From: Bacteroidales bacterium
GTDB taxonomy: Bacteria; Bacteroidota; Bacteroidia; Bacteroidales; UBA4417
Length of the DNA stretch: 64,000 nt
Direction: 5' to 3'
Assembly (NCBI GenBank): GCA_016707785.1
Contig: JADJGZ010000006.1
Coordinates: forward strand, 62,001 to 126,000
This document shows, one piece after another, positions 1-10,318 of the stretch (position 1 is its first letter; each line of letters opens with the position of its first letter). The notes below the pieces were generated by a model, which was not told the origin of the DNA, did no database searches, and saw nothing but the letters and a program-made list of their open reading frames with translations. A program made the translations under genes and the position numbers.

Positions 1-2360
1 TTGGATTGACGATATTTCGGATCAGGATATGCAGTTTCCCACCAGGTGGTTAAATCGGGAATTTCTGCATCGGTATATCCCATTTTTTCAATGAACTTTT
101 GATTTCTGAAGGATATAATCCCTTGGTTATCAACATAGGCTAAGGGGTATGGGACAAGTTCAAGCAACATCCTGAAGCGGACTTCATTTTCCCTCAATTC
201 ATTTTCTACCTTTTTGCGCTCTGTAATATCACGTGCAATACCTACAAGTTCAATAACATTGTCCTCATTCATCACGAGGCTTGAAGCTACCTCAGTCCAT
301 ATATTAGAGCCATCTTTTGTGGTAAGATTCATTTCACGCACCGTGCTTGGTTCAGAATGATCTCCCTGTCGAAACCTTTCAATCGCCCTGTTGAAATCTT
401 GCATGGTAGATTCATATGAGTCAGGTGACAGCACATCTTTAAGGCTCTGATTCAGTACTTCCTCCGGAGTATATCCTCTTAAGATCTCGACAGAAGGACT
501 TACATATTTGAACTTTAAAGTATTTGTGTCTATAACCCAAATGACATCAACCATTCGTTCAGCTAATAACCTATATTGTTTTTCGCTCAACTCAGCTTTG
601 TATTTAGCTTCCAGTAATTCTGATTCACTTAAAACCTGGTCAGTAATATCCCTGATAAAGATTGTGGCACCGATAATCTGCTCATTGCTTCGAATTGGAT
701 TCAAATGATAATCCTGATATTTATCAATGGATTCGTTTTGTTCAATCACCGAAAAAGTTTTACCTGTTAAGGCCTTGTCAATGGTTTGTTTAGTTTTTGA
801 TATCAATGGAGCCGGAACGATCTCAAGTATATTGTCTCCAAGTTGGATATCCAGTCCGGTCAGGTTTTTTATCTGTAGCTTGTGGTATTCATTAAATGCG
901 GTATATCTGTACTGAGTGTCCACTGAAAGTATGTCTATTTCCTTGGCGCTGTTAATGAGAGCAGAAAGCATTGTGTACTGAGACTCAATAACTTCCTGGT
1001 TACTGCGTTTGTCAGTGATATCAAGTGAAAGAATAAAAATACCTTCCGGTACCGGTTGAATGCTAAAATCAAACCAGGCCATTCTATTATCAGGAAAAAT
1101 GAAACTGAATTCCCTGTGTATCATTATTCTTTCTGTCATACATTGATGCAAAACCTGGTACATTTCTGTACTTTCAAAATCCGGGAAGAAATCTGTCACT
1201 TTTTTGCCGATCATATCCGCATAGTTCAACCGGCCAAATTCTGCTGCTTTCTGATTGATATAAACATATCTCCATTCTCTATCCAGGATCTGGCAGCCTT
1301 CCATCATATTATCCAGTGTGCTTCTGTATCTCTGTTCGCTTTCAGTCAGAGCGATTTCAGACTTTTTCTGATCAGTAATTACATCAAATATGATCACAAA
1401 ATGCTCAGGGTCCTGGTTATAGGCCATCACCATGTACCACTGATCCAGTGAGTGCAGGTAATACTCAAATTTGATGGGCTTTTTGGAGGAAATTAATTCT
1501 TCAAGTTTCCCAAAAACGTTAGCATCTGTTGTTTGGATTTCAGGAATGAGCTCAGAGATCCGTCGACCCTTATAATCTGCAAAACCGGTAAGTGAAATGA
1601 AAGCATTATTAACATTAAGTATTTCAAAATCGAGCTGATTCGTTTCTGTATATATGATTTTACAATAGGCATATCCATTTAGCATGCTTTCGAATAAACT
1701 TCGGTAATGCTCCTCGCTTTCACGTAATGCCCTTTCTGAGCGCTTTTGTTCAGTAATATCCAATAGCCTGGAAATGATGAATAGCTCACCATGTATTTCA
1801 ACCAACCGGGAGTAGAGTAATCCGTTAAATTCTTCTCCGGCTTTGTTGATAAATTTTATCTCAAACTTCTCAACGATTTTTTCCTTTTTAAGCTTTTGCT
1901 TAAAAACTGGAATCAATCCCGGGTCTTTCCACAAGCCAATTTCTGCAGAGGTCTTTCCAATAATTTCATCTTTTGAATAGCCTGTGACCTCTAACATACT
2001 ATTATTAACATCCAGGTAAATGTCATCCTCAAAACGAACCAGTACAGTAGGGAAAGCACCTAACTGAAAAAGTTTGCTGAATAATTCTTCAGAATACCTT
2101 AGCCGGTTTTCAGCTTCCCTTTCTGAGGTCTGATCCCTGAAAACTAGTATGTTGCCTGATTTTTTTTGATTTGAACTGATGATTTCAGCGCTGCTAACAG
2201 CTATAGGAATCGATATTTGTTGATTAGATCTTAAAGTGATATACCTGTTTTTTTCAGAAACTCCTTTTTCATGTAATAAGGATCTAATGATCAGAGAGCT
2301 TTCTTCATTTGAATTTTCGTATTTAAGATGCAGAACCTGGTCAAGCACTCTTCCTTTAGC
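1..2360 (-). CDS. Multi-PAS sensor protein, downstream part after a frameshift (partial at left edge)
   Basis: On the minus strand the frame is open without a stop from 2360 to the window edge, about 785 codons, and continues the PAS protein that starts at 3525. It lacks its own start. The translation shows at least six further PAS units, each beginning with a helix such as SEEHYRSLFES, SEQRYRSTLDN or SEKQYRLLAER, and most ending in a DIT or D(x)T linker (LLDITEQK, FDVITDQKK, SLDITDK, RDITDQ, RDITERKK). No histidine kinase core is reached before the edge, so a HisKA/HATPase or other output domain is expected beyond position 1, but this is inference. PAS arrays of this kind sense small ligands or redox state. 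The frame is coherent for more than 2 kb, so it is either a recently broken gene or an intact one with a sequence error. Confidence 0.75.
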
Positions 2361-3525
2361 CATCTGATTCTTTCCAACCAGTCAGGCTTTCAGCAACTGG
2401 ATTCATATTCATAACCTTTTGATCATTGTCGCAGATAATGACTGCATCACCAATGCTATACAACGTGGTACGAAATTCTTCCTCGGTCTCTGAAAGTTCC
2501 TTCTCTGCTTTGAACAATTCCCGGTATATATTTCGTTGACGATAACTAAAAATCAATGACAACCCCGCTGTAAGGAGCAAAAGGATTCCTATGACCATCC
2601 AGCTGATTAATCTGGCTTTGGAATGTAATTCGGCCAACATCTCTTTCTTATCGACTTTGGTAACCATATACCAGTTAGTGCCTGGAATTTCCCTGAGATC
2701 AGAAAAAACCAACACTTTACGGTAATCCGTAGCCTCGCAAATCCCTCTTTTCCCAATGATAGCCTGAACTCCTGCTACTGTAGTATCTGCCAATGGAATA
2801 CGCAGTGTTAAAGCAGTATTCTTTTTATGGCGAAGTTCGTTAATGAATAAAATTTCATCCCCATCTTTCTTTAGTAATACAGTTTCAGCTGATCGTGAAG
2901 GAGTTGGCCAGGATTGTATCATCGGGAAGAGGTCCTTTGCTGGATCCATCTGTAATATCATGTAGGCTACAACTACATCACTTAATAAAACAGGCGCAAC
3001 AACTTCAATGATTGGCTGATTTTGAATACTGTCGAAGTACACATCTGAACATATAATCCGCTTTAAATCCCGAACTAATAGAATATTTGATAAAGTCTGC
3101 TTATTTACCAATGTATGAGAAGAGTCAGATGTCAGCATTAATTTCCCCGAAGTATCAGTCAGGAAAGCTCGTTGATATCCATAGAGTGTTTCATATTGTT
3201 CAAGCCTGTTGATGATATTAGAAGTCATCTCACCTGAAGTATTTCCTGAAGCATACAATGCTATCCCTGCCCCAAAAAATTTGCTGTATGCCACGTTGGC
3301 ATCATGAATTCTAATGGTCCTCCATTGAATAATCTGCTGCGTTTTTAAATCAGCAATCGCTTTAAGTTCATTATACCTTTCTTTGCGGATAAGCCTTTCT
3401 TCATTTTTATAATAATATATTGCTGCCAGTATAGTGGTTGTTGCAACAACAGCCAATAATAGAAGAAGGTTCCATTTGCCTAAAAGGATCCTGTACAGAT
3501 GAGTCTTCATAATTGTGCTGATCAA
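2356..3525 (-). CDS. Multi-PAS membrane sensor, N-terminal part (frameshifted)
   Basis: The 389-residue product has a membrane segment near residues 18-41 (LLLLLAVVATTTILAAIYY), an extracytoplasmic region of about 260 residues that looks like a Cache-type sensor domain, a second membrane segment near 308-330 (LISWMVIGILLLLTAGLSLI), a short coiled linker and the start of a PAS domain. The PAS ends abruptly at SLTGWKESDG and a TAA. Dropping one G at about 2361 (a GG pair) turns this into ESDAKGRVLDQV, the usual PAS continuation, and joins it to the open frame 2360-1. It is therefore the front of one long sensor protein. ATG at 3510 is an alternative start giving MKTHLYRILL. The Cache assignment is by topology and position only. 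Confidence 0.75.
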   Translation of the reverse strand: MISTIMKTHLYRILLGKWNLLLLLAVVATTTILAAIYYYKNEERLIRKERYNELKAIADLKTQQIIQWRTIRIHDANVAYSKFFGAGIALYASGNTSGEMTSNIINRLEQYETLYGYQRAFLTDTSGKLMLTSDSSHTLVNKQTLSNILLVRDLKRIICSDVYFDSIQNQPIIEVVAPVLLSDVVVAYMILQMDPAKDLFPMIQSWPTPSRSAETVLLKKDGDEILFINELRHKKNTALTLRIPLADTTVAGVQAIIGKRGICEATDYRKVLVFSDLREIPGTNWYMVTKVDKKEMLAELHSKARLISWMVIGILLLLTAGLSLIFSYRQRNIYRELFKAEKELSETEEEFRTTLYSIGDAVIICDNDQKVMNMNPVAESLTGWKESDG

Positions 3526-3754
3526 GTATTATTGTGAAGATTATTTATCAACCTATCTTAATACTATAATATACCATTTGGTAATCAGAATATTAAAGTT
3601 AAGGCTAAAACGAGTCAATTGATGAGTTAATTTGGTAATCTACCTGATTTTTAACAATTTAGCTGTGGTAAAGTTTGTGAAAATTGAACTATTCGATATT
3701 GATTTTATCATTTCATGTTCTGTAATCCCCATGAACCTTAATATTTCAATGAGA
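3526..3754. other. Intergenic region, no gene seen
   Basis: This is AT-rich spacer between two minus-strand genes. A plus-strand frame at 3632-3841 has no supporting features and overlaps the end of the T9SS protein. No TAnnTTTG box facing the PAS sensor was found. Confidence 0.5.
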
Positions 3755-6700
3755 TTAATGGGTTACCATTATTTTTTGTTTATGAATCAGCTCCCCATTT
3801 TCTTTTTTAATTATCAGAAAATAAAATCCATCATTAAGTAAAGTGGTAGAGATCTGTTTTCCCCTGCACTTCTGAAGCAATTGACCTGATAAAGAATAAA
3901 ACTCGGATGAAATCTCATTTGATTCAGTCGAAATGTTTAGCAATTGGTTACAGGGATTTGGGTAAACCCTGACAAGGTTATTTTGGGTTACTTCCTGATC
4001 AACTGCTGTCTTCTTTTCACTGGACGGGTATCCAAATATTGCTATTTCATTTACGGCAGCATAAACTGAAGCTGACATAGTCAAACGGATATACTGGCTA
4101 CTGAAATTAGTTTCGTGATACTTCCATGATGTAAAGGCATTACAAGGCTCTGTAAAGAGATAGGTCCATTGTGAAGGGTTCCCATAGGCTACCTCAAGAT
4201 TAGCCACATTATGCATGTCATGGAAATAGATCTTTTTAATTACATATTCTTCACCCAGGTTAAAATAGACATGGTAGGGGGCAAAAGTCAGGTTATGATA
4301 AGGTTTCCATGATTGACTTACAGGATGTTGATTCAAAACCGGATTCAGTGATTGCTCATCCACAAGATAGTTGGGAGATACAGAACTACCATAGGGAGGC
4401 CTCACCAAGTCGGTTATCATGGAGGAATTCAATATAATTCGTTGAACTTCAGGGGCATTGAGGACTTCAATCTCCAGGGTGTCTTTGTCAGTGGAACCAT
4501 AGGTGTCAGTTACGGTTACCAAAATGGAATAGATGCCGGCATCAGAATACGCCGGATGAACCACGAATGTTCCATGTCCATTACTGCCTGGCTGATATTG
4601 AACAAAAACAGGCAGAGTGGAATAGCTGATCGTCAATGACTGATTGTCAATATCTGATGCAATAATTCCATAATTCAGATTTTCTCCTTCTGTAATGCTG
4701 ATAGGAGTGAGTGGGTTAAGTATAGGTGGAGTATTGATAAACACATCATTCACTTTTACAGAAAAGGTCTGTGTTACAGATAGGCATCCATCAGATAATA
4801 CTACACTGATACCCTGATAATTGCCGGATGCATTATAATCGGGGTGGAAAGACAGGGCAAATGAATTGTTGGTTTCAATAATATCAATAAACTGGGGAGC
4901 ATTCTGGATGGTTACAGAGAGGCTGTCGCAACCGGGAAAGGCATCATCCTGGATCGACAAGGGGATGAGTAAGGATTGGCCTTCTGGCATTTCAACAGGT
5001 TCAATGACTCCAAGAACAGGTGGATTATTGGCAGCTTCCAGGAGGATGATCTCAAATCCATTCACTTTAGCATCATTTTGCAACGGGGTAAAGAGGATAT
5101 CAATTCCTTCATCCACAACCAATACATCTGATTGTTTTTTGCAAGCTGCAAATCCAGCCTCATTATAGATATTGAAAGAATGAAAATAGATGCTATCTTC
5201 AATTTTGATGTCGAAGATTCCAGTGGTATTGTTATTAACTTCCAGGGAGCGTTCTGAAAAATAGAGATTTACCCTGTAGGTTCCGCGGGAGGGAACAGGG
5301 TAATTCCATGCCATTGTTTTAGGAGAAGGGCCATAGTGCCTGTAGGGACCAAATAGATTATTCGGTGCGCCGGTTTGATTAGTGCCATTCCAGGAGTGGC
5401 TTCCGGTTCCATAACTGAAACTTGTCCCATACACCGGGTCAATTCCATTGTCGAACTGCCAGTTAATGGGCTGGTCTTCCAATTCAGGTCCTGAGCAGTT
5501 CACCCTGTAAAGAACCCTGCCCGGGATTAATTCAACCGGTGTTACGAGCAATGCTATTATTGCTGAATCGGGCCTGCCATATCCATCATCCGCTATGACT
5601 GTAAAAGTGAAATTTCCTTCATCAGCGAGAAGTGGTTTGAAATCAAGCCATGCACCATTAGTGCCGGAAATAAATCTGGTAAATCCCGGTAGATTAACGA
5701 ACGAATAACTGATTGGATCATTATCTGCATCGGTAGCAGTTATATCTAAAAGAAACTTGGAAGCTGCCTCCATGGTAATACTTGAAGTCAGCGATAGTGT
5801 GGGATTATGATTTGCAGTATCCTTTATAGCCAGCTTGAAAGTTTCCCTTGCGTATTGCGAATTGCTTGAATCCCTTACCCTGATGGTTGGGAAATAAACT
5901 CCCTTATTTGATGCGCTGGAAACCAATTGAAGTAATCCATGCCCATTAGTCGTGGGTGTGAAACTCGCAAAGGAGGGAAGGTTAATTACTTCGAAGCTGA
6001 GTAAATCATTATCTGGAGTAGTAGCATGAATCGGTAATGAAAGGGTGTCCCCATAAGGAACTATTATGGGGCCAATAGTATCAATAATAGGGGTACCGTT
6101 CATCTGATGTCCCAGTCCTGCAATGGGCCCAAGTCCGGAATAAACAACCGGGTTACCTGATTCCAAAATGAATAATCCATTTTGAACCGAGTATAATAAT
6201 GAATCCATTGTAGTAAACTGATTGCCAAGTGTATCCCAAACTATCGGGTAAGGTTTGCTGGCCCTGGCAAAAGGTAGTGCGGTATTATACTTATTGTCCC
6301 TGATATGGATGTCATTTAATTGATTGGCATTCAATATAACTTCGGCTCCATTGGTATTCCTGATAAAATTATGATTGAAGCTTATCGAGGAATTTGCAAT
6401 ATTAAATTCCCTGTTGTCGCAGTAAATCCCATCATTATCAGAAATATAGTTATTGAAAACATCCACATCTCCTGATCCCATGCAGATAACTCCATTTTCC
6501 GGAGCATGCATAAAAATATTATTGTAGTACCTTCCAATGGTATTGCCGCCAATCTGGAATACATTCGACTGGGCATATAATCCGCCTAGTCCTGTATAGG
6601 CACAGAAGTTATTATAAACCTCAACATCTTCCACGCAATTAGCCACCTGGATTGCTTCCCTCAGGCAATCGGTCACAACATTATTATAAATCCTGACATG

Positions 6701-7309
6701 CCGAAACTCCATTCCGGGCGACTTCGTCTCTCCAATATACATTCCTTCCTCTACATGATGAATATACATATCATGGATCACCAGGTTGGAGAATATGGGA
6801 TATGGAACAGGAGGAAAGCCACTGAAGTCTTTTTTAGCAAATATTCCAAAGAATGAGGTATGATGGATTTCGATATTTTCAGCCTCACAGTCACTGCTGT
6901 ATTCCGCAAAAGCAAGTCCACAGGAAAGAGCACTTAGGCGGAATCCAAAATGAAATTGCGGTGCTCCCCTTCCGGAAACTTTAATATACCGGCAATTAAC
7001 AAAAGATAAAGCTCCCCAGGTTGTAGTGCTGGCAATATCAACCTGTCCACCTGAATTGATTATAACTATCGGATGCTCAGAATCTCCGGTCAGATCGTTG
7101 AATTTCAGGCTTTGTGTTCTGGAAGAAAGAATTTTAATTGTATCACCTCCACCTGGAGCCGGTGTGAAATAGGTAACGGGGACAATTACAGGAGCAGATT
7201 GATCAATAATAAACACATGGCCGATTGGCAAGGCAGGTGTTGAAAATAGAAATAGTAAACTAAAAATAAGTGATGCGAAAATAATTTTCGCATGAGAACA
7301 CGGATTCAT
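3755..7309 (-). CDS. Secreted beta-helix / cadherin-like / malectin protein with T9SS tail
   Basis: An ATG at 7309 (MNPCSHAKIIFASL) starts right before a classic signal peptide and gives 1,184 residues; the frame extends to 7396 but the extra 29 residues look like leader sequence. After the signal comes a right-handed parallel beta-helix region of about 350 residues rich in short N/D-containing repeats (VEVYNNFCAYTG, VDVFNNYISDNDG). Next are Ig/cadherin-like domains (ATDADNDPISYSF), a malectin-type carbohydrate-binding domain (begins GRVLYRVNCSGPE, contains TYRVNLYFSE), two more cadherin-like units (ASDIDNQSLTISY), a discoidin-like domain (FNLGEEYVIKKIYFHDM) and a C-terminal sorting domain (VRVYPNPCNQLLNIS ... 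GFYFLIIKKENG). The domain set suggests a T9SS-exported surface protein that binds or acts on polysaccharide. No catalytic residues were identified. Its architecture echoes the giant protein at 50858. Confidence 0.85.
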   Translation of the reverse strand: MNPCSHAKIIFASLIFSLLFLFSTPALPIGHVFIIDQSAPVIVPVTYFTPAPGGGDTIKILSSRTQSLKFNDLTGDSEHPIVIINSGGQVDIASTTTWGALSFVNCRYIKVSGRGAPQFHFGFRLSALSCGLAFAEYSSDCEAENIEIHHTSFFGIFAKKDFSGFPPVPYPIFSNLVIHDMYIHHVEEGMYIGETKSPGMEFRHVRIYNNVVTDCLREAIQVANCVEDVEVYNNFCAYTGLGGLYAQSNVFQIGGNTIGRYYNNIFMHAPENGVICMGSGDVDVFNNYISDNDGIYCDNREFNIANSSISFNHNFIRNTNGAEVILNANQLNDIHIRDNKYNTALPFARASKPYPIVWDTLGNQFTTMDSLLYSVQNGLFILESGNPVVYSGLGPIAGLGHQMNGTPIIDTIGPIIVPYGDTLSLPIHATTPDNDLLSFEVINLPSFASFTPTTNGHGLLQLVSSASNKGVYFPTIRVRDSSNSQYARETFKLAIKDTANHNPTLSLTSSITMEAASKFLLDITATDADNDPISYSFVNLPGFTRFISGTNGAWLDFKPLLADEGNFTFTVIADDGYGRPDSAIIALLVTPVELIPGRVLYRVNCSGPELEDQPINWQFDNGIDPVYGTSFSYGTGSHSWNGTNQTGAPNNLFGPYRHYGPSPKTMAWNYPVPSRGTYRVNLYFSERSLEVNNNTTGIFDIKIEDSIYFHSFNIYNEAGFAACKKQSDVLVVDEGIDILFTPLQNDAKVNGFEIILLEAANNPPVLGVIEPVEMPEGQSLLIPLSIQDDAFPGCDSLSVTIQNAPQFIDIIETNNSFALSFHPDYNASGNYQGISVVLSDGCLSVTQTFSVKVNDVFINTPPILNPLTPISITEGENLNYGIIASDIDNQSLTISYSTLPVFVQYQPGSNGHGTFVVHPAYSDAGIYSILVTVTDTYGSTDKDTLEIEVLNAPEVQRIILNSSMITDLVRPPYGSSVSPNYLVDEQSLNPVLNQHPVSQSWKPYHNLTFAPYHVYFNLGEEYVIKKIYFHDMHNVANLEVAYGNPSQWTYLFTEPCNAFTSWKYHETNFSSQYIRLTMSASVYAAVNEIAIFGYPSSEKKTAVDQEVTQNNLVRVYPNPCNQLLNISTESNEISSEFYSLSGQLLQKCRGKQISTTLLNDGFYFLIIKKENGELIHKQKIMVTH

Positions 7310-7677
7310 GACAGGCTGTTTTGGAATGGATAATAAGTAAATGACTAGTGTAAATAGAAACAACAGCCGGGATTTATCCCGGAAAAAGCGATACAAGAGT
7401 AATACTGAATAGTAAGGGCAGTTTATATTCTCTCCAAAACATCACTGCCTTATAAAATTATTTAGAAAACCAGCTTGTTGAAAAGTCTTTTCAGGATTTT
7501 ATTGATGAATTTATGAACAGCTCTTGTAATGGTTAACTTGAAGAAATATAATATATTACGATATTTTGTCAGGGATGAAATAAACAGAATATTTCCAAAT
7601 TGTTGATTTTTATAAGGTAATACTGTAACATCTTTTCGATAGGTTTTATTACTAGGTTTGCAGAAACACCGGTAATT
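7310..7677. other. Divergent intergenic region between T9SS protein and M14 peptidase
   Basis: AT-rich spacer between divergent genes. It holds the -7 box for the plus-strand peptidase (7653-7660). A minus-strand frame at 7462-7782 is not supported. No clear TAnnTTTG box for the minus gene was found. Confidence 0.5.
7653..7660 (+). promoter_or_regulatory. Bacteroidota -7 box for M14 peptidase
   Basis: TAGGTTTG fits the TAnnTTTG consensus and lies 17 bases before the ATG at 7678, implying a very short leader. Confidence 0.6.
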
Positions 7678-9468
7678 ATGAAAAATTACTTTTTGCTTTT
7701 GATGCTTGCTTTGAATTCCATGGTGGCATTTTCTCAAAATAATGACCTCACAACCTGGTTTGAACAAACAAAGGGAATGCAAACACCCAGGTATAAAGAG
7801 TCTGTTGATTATTGCATTCGGTTAGCTTCTGCTTCCCCAAAAGTGAATTATTTTAGCTTTGGGAAAAGTGCCCAAGGCAGGGATTTGCCACTGCTCATCA
7901 TTGATAGTGAGGGGATTACAGATCCTACAATATTAGCTAATTCCGGGAAAGCTGTTTTGCTTATCCAGGCTTGCATTCATTCAGGGGAGAGTGATGGGAA
8001 AGATGCCGGGTTTTTACTGATCCGTGACCTGATTAGCAAACCCGGGCTTACATCATTGCTCAATCATGTAAGCATCCTGTTTATTCCTATTCTTAATGTC
8101 GATGGCCATGAACGATTTGGCCCTTTTAACAGGATCAATCAGAATGGACCTGAAGAAATGGGATGGAGAACTACAGCTCAAAACCTGAATCTCAACAGGG
8201 ATTATATGAAAGCAGATGCTCCTGAAATACAGGCATGGCAGCGCCTTTTCGACAGATGGAATCCTGATATGTTTATTGATTGCCACGTTACTGATGGAGC
8301 TGATTATCAATATGTGCTTACATATGCCCTTGAAACTAAAGGGAATATGGAGAAAAATCTAGCTCAATGGACTGAAGAATCCCTAGAGCCCTACCTTACT
8401 GAGCAAATGCAGAAAGCTGGCATGCCTATTTTCCCTTATGTAGAGTTCCGTCGATGGCATGACCCCCGCTCCGGACTGGTGAAATGGACCGCACCTCCAA
8501 TGCTGTCGCAAGGCTATGCTGCCTGCAGGAACCGTCCGGGTTTGTTAATTGAAAGTCACATGCTGAAACCCTACAAACAAAGGGTTTTAGCTAATTATGA
8601 GTTGCTGAAGCAGGTGATCATTTTCATGGACAAGGAGTATGTTCAGCTTAAGAAACTGAATAGGGAAGCAGACCTATACACATCCAGTGAGGCTTTCAGG
8701 AAAGAGCCTTTTGGACTGAGTTGGACTGAAGTGATGGACGACAGCACAATGACTGATTTCCTGGGATTTGAATATAGCATTGATACAAGTGATCTTAGTG
8801 GAGGATTGTGGTTTAAATACGATAACACAAAACCCTGCACATGGAAGCTCCCGATTTTTTCCCATAATATACCTGAGTCAAAGGTGAATTTGCCTGAAGC
8901 CTATTTGATCCCGCCACAATGGACAGATGTAATTCAACGACTGAAAAATCATGGGATCAGGTATAAAACTCTTTCCCGGGATCTGGATATAGAAACTTCA
9001 ACTCTTCGGTTCAGGAATGTAAAGTGGCAGTCTCGTTCGTATGAAGGAAGAATAAAAGTGAATTATGAATTATCGGATTCAACAGAGACCAGGATATTCC
9101 CGGAAGGATCGGTAATTATTGAGATGAGCCAGCCACTTGCTAAAGTTATTGCCCACCTGCTGGAACCAGGTTCACCCGATTCTTACGCTTCCTGGGGTTT
9201 TTTTAATACCATCCTTGAACAGAAGGAATATGTTGAATCCTATGTTATGGAAGTGGAAGCCCGGAAAATGCTAGCGGCATCTCCACGCCTTAAGGAGGAA
9301 TTTGAACAGAAGAAGTTGGATCCCAAATTTGCAGCCAATCCTGATGCAATATTAAGATGGTTTCATAGTAAATCACCCTGGTGGGATACACAGTTTAATG
9401 TTTATCCTGTTGGACGGATCACTGAGAAATCAACACTGGAAGAAATTCTGAAGTATTCGTCTGATTAA
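7678..9468 (+). CDS. Secreted M14-family zinc carboxypeptidase
   Basis: 596 residues with a signal peptide (MKNYFLLLMLALNSMVAFSQ). The M14 zinc site is complete: His101 and Glu104 in IHSGES, and His203 in FIDCHVTDG. The substrate-binding Asn-Arg motif is seen in LNLNRDYMK. A Glu at 292 in GLLIESHML fits the catalytic base. It should hydrolyse C-terminal amino acids or cell-wall type peptides in the periplasm or outside the cell; the exact substrate cannot be read from the sequence. The C-terminal 250 residues form an additional region of unknown role, as in many Bacteroidota M14 proteins. It is a single gene with its own promoter, converging on ogt, with a stem-loop just after the stop. Confidence 0.9.
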   Translation: MKNYFLLLMLALNSMVAFSQNNDLTTWFEQTKGMQTPRYKESVDYCIRLASASPKVNYFSFGKSAQGRDLPLLIIDSEGITDPTILANSGKAVLLIQACIHSGESDGKDAGFLLIRDLISKPGLTSLLNHVSILFIPILNVDGHERFGPFNRINQNGPEEMGWRTTAQNLNLNRDYMKADAPEIQAWQRLFDRWNPDMFIDCHVTDGADYQYVLTYALETKGNMEKNLAQWTEESLEPYLTEQMQKAGMPIFPYVEFRRWHDPRSGLVKWTAPPMLSQGYAACRNRPGLLIESHMLKPYKQRVLANYELLKQVIIFMDKEYVQLKKLNREADLYTSSEAFRKEPFGLSWTEVMDDSTMTDFLGFEYSIDTSDLSGGLWFKYDNTKPCTWKLPIFSHNIPESKVNLPEAYLIPPQWTDVIQRLKNHGIRYKTLSRDLDIETSTLRFRNVKWQSRSYEGRIKVNYELSDSTETRIFPEGSVIIEMSQPLAKVIAHLLEPGSPDSYASWGFFNTILEQKEYVESYVMEVEARKMLAASPRLKEEFEQKKLDPKFAANPDAILRWFHSKSPWWDTQFNVYPVGRITEKSTLEEILKYSSD

Positions 9469-9483
9469 ATTTGGAAAATCATT

Positions 9484-9510
9484 TCAGTCGGGAAAAGCCT
9501 GCCCGACTGA
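9484..9510 (+). terminator. Stem-loop after M14 peptidase
   Basis: A perfect 9-bp stem (TCAGTCGGG / CCCGACTGA) with a 9-base loop begins 16 bases after the stop. There is no long T run directly after it, so termination is likely but not certain. Confidence 0.5.
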
Positions 9511-9557
9511 CTAAAATGCGATTTTCCAGAAGAATAATTATTGGTCAGGCGGATTTT

Positions 9558-9815
9558 TCCCCAAAGGGTTGCTTTGCTTTGTTTTGATTTTGGGGGCCCC
9601 CCGCCCGGGGTTTTTCTTTCTTATTTTGCTTCTGCTTTTTCATTTTGCGTTTTTCATTTTGCATTCTGCATTTTTCATTTTGCGTTTTTCATTTTGCATT
9701 CTGCATTTTTCATTTTGCGTTTTTCATTTTGCATTTGCATTTTTCATTTTGCATTTTGCACTCTGCATTTTTCATTTTTCCCCAAAGGGGAGCCTTCGGC
9801 TCATTTTTGCTTTTA
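9558..9815. repeat. Low-complexity repeat island with 35-base tandem units
   Basis: Between convergent genes lies a T-rich island made of variants of CATTTTGCATT. A 35-base unit recurs with the word GCGT at 9647, 9682 and 9717, giving exact 35-base spacing over three copies, then degenerates. It is flanked by GC-rich palindromic pieces (CCCCCCGCCCGGGG near 9598-9611, and CCCCAAAGGGG plus GAGCCTTCGGCTC near 9780-9803). Plus-strand frames here translate to Phe/His/Ala-rich repeats and are not genes. Confidence 0.8.
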
Positions 9816-9823
9816 GCCTAACA

Positions 9824-10300
9824 CTACTGCTGAAACAGTCCTGGCATATCAAAAGATGCTTCATGCTTCAGCAGCCATTCCTTCCTCCATAAGCCACCCC
9901 CATATCCAACCAGTTTTTGATTTGAGCCAATCACCCGATGACATGGGACAACAATATTTAGCTTATTCTGGCCATTGGCGTGTCCGACTGCCCTGACTGC
10001 TTTTATATCCCCGCTGATTCTTGCCAGTTCGAGATAAGATAAAGTCTTCCCAAAGGGGATATCCTGCAGAAGCTTCCATATCCGGAGCTGAAAGTCTGTC
10101 CCTTTAGCATCCAAAAGTAAATCGAAAACCTTGCGTCGCCCGTTAAAGTACTCATCCAGCTGTTGTATGCATTCAACCAGGCTATCAGGAACCATGTCGT
10201 TCTCCTTCACAAAATCACCATACAGTATGGACCGGATTCCCGCATCAGATCCGGAAATATTTAATAATCCTACGGGTGACGAATAAATGGCTTCTTCCAT
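9824..10300 (-). CDS. ogt: Methylated-DNA--protein-cysteine methyltransferase
   Basis: 158 residues, the usual length for a stand-alone Ogt. The active-site motif PCHRV is present with the acceptor Cys at 120, preceded by the DNA-binding helix region (GKTLSYLELARISG) and the conserved RAVGHANGQN. It repairs O6-alkylguanine and O4-alkylthymine by irreversible transfer of the alkyl group to the Cys. The N-terminal domain is short and poorly conserved, as is normal for the family. It lies 18 bases downstream of the metallophosphoesterase on the same strand, so the two are probably co-transcribed. Confidence 0.93.
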   Translation of the reverse strand: MEEAIYSSPVGLLNISGSDAGIRSILYGDFVKENDMVPDSLVECIQQLDEYFNGRRKVFDLLLDAKGTDFQLRIWKLLQDIPFGKTLSYLELARISGDIKAVRAVGHANGQNKLNIVVPCHRVIGSNQKLVGYGGGLWRKEWLLKHEASFDMPGLFQQ

Positions 10301-10318
10301 TGGACCAACTATTCAATT

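Noticed and set aside
9541..9892. Two overlapping plus-strand frames rich in Phe, His and Ala
   Set aside because: They are translations of the 35-base low-complexity repeats.
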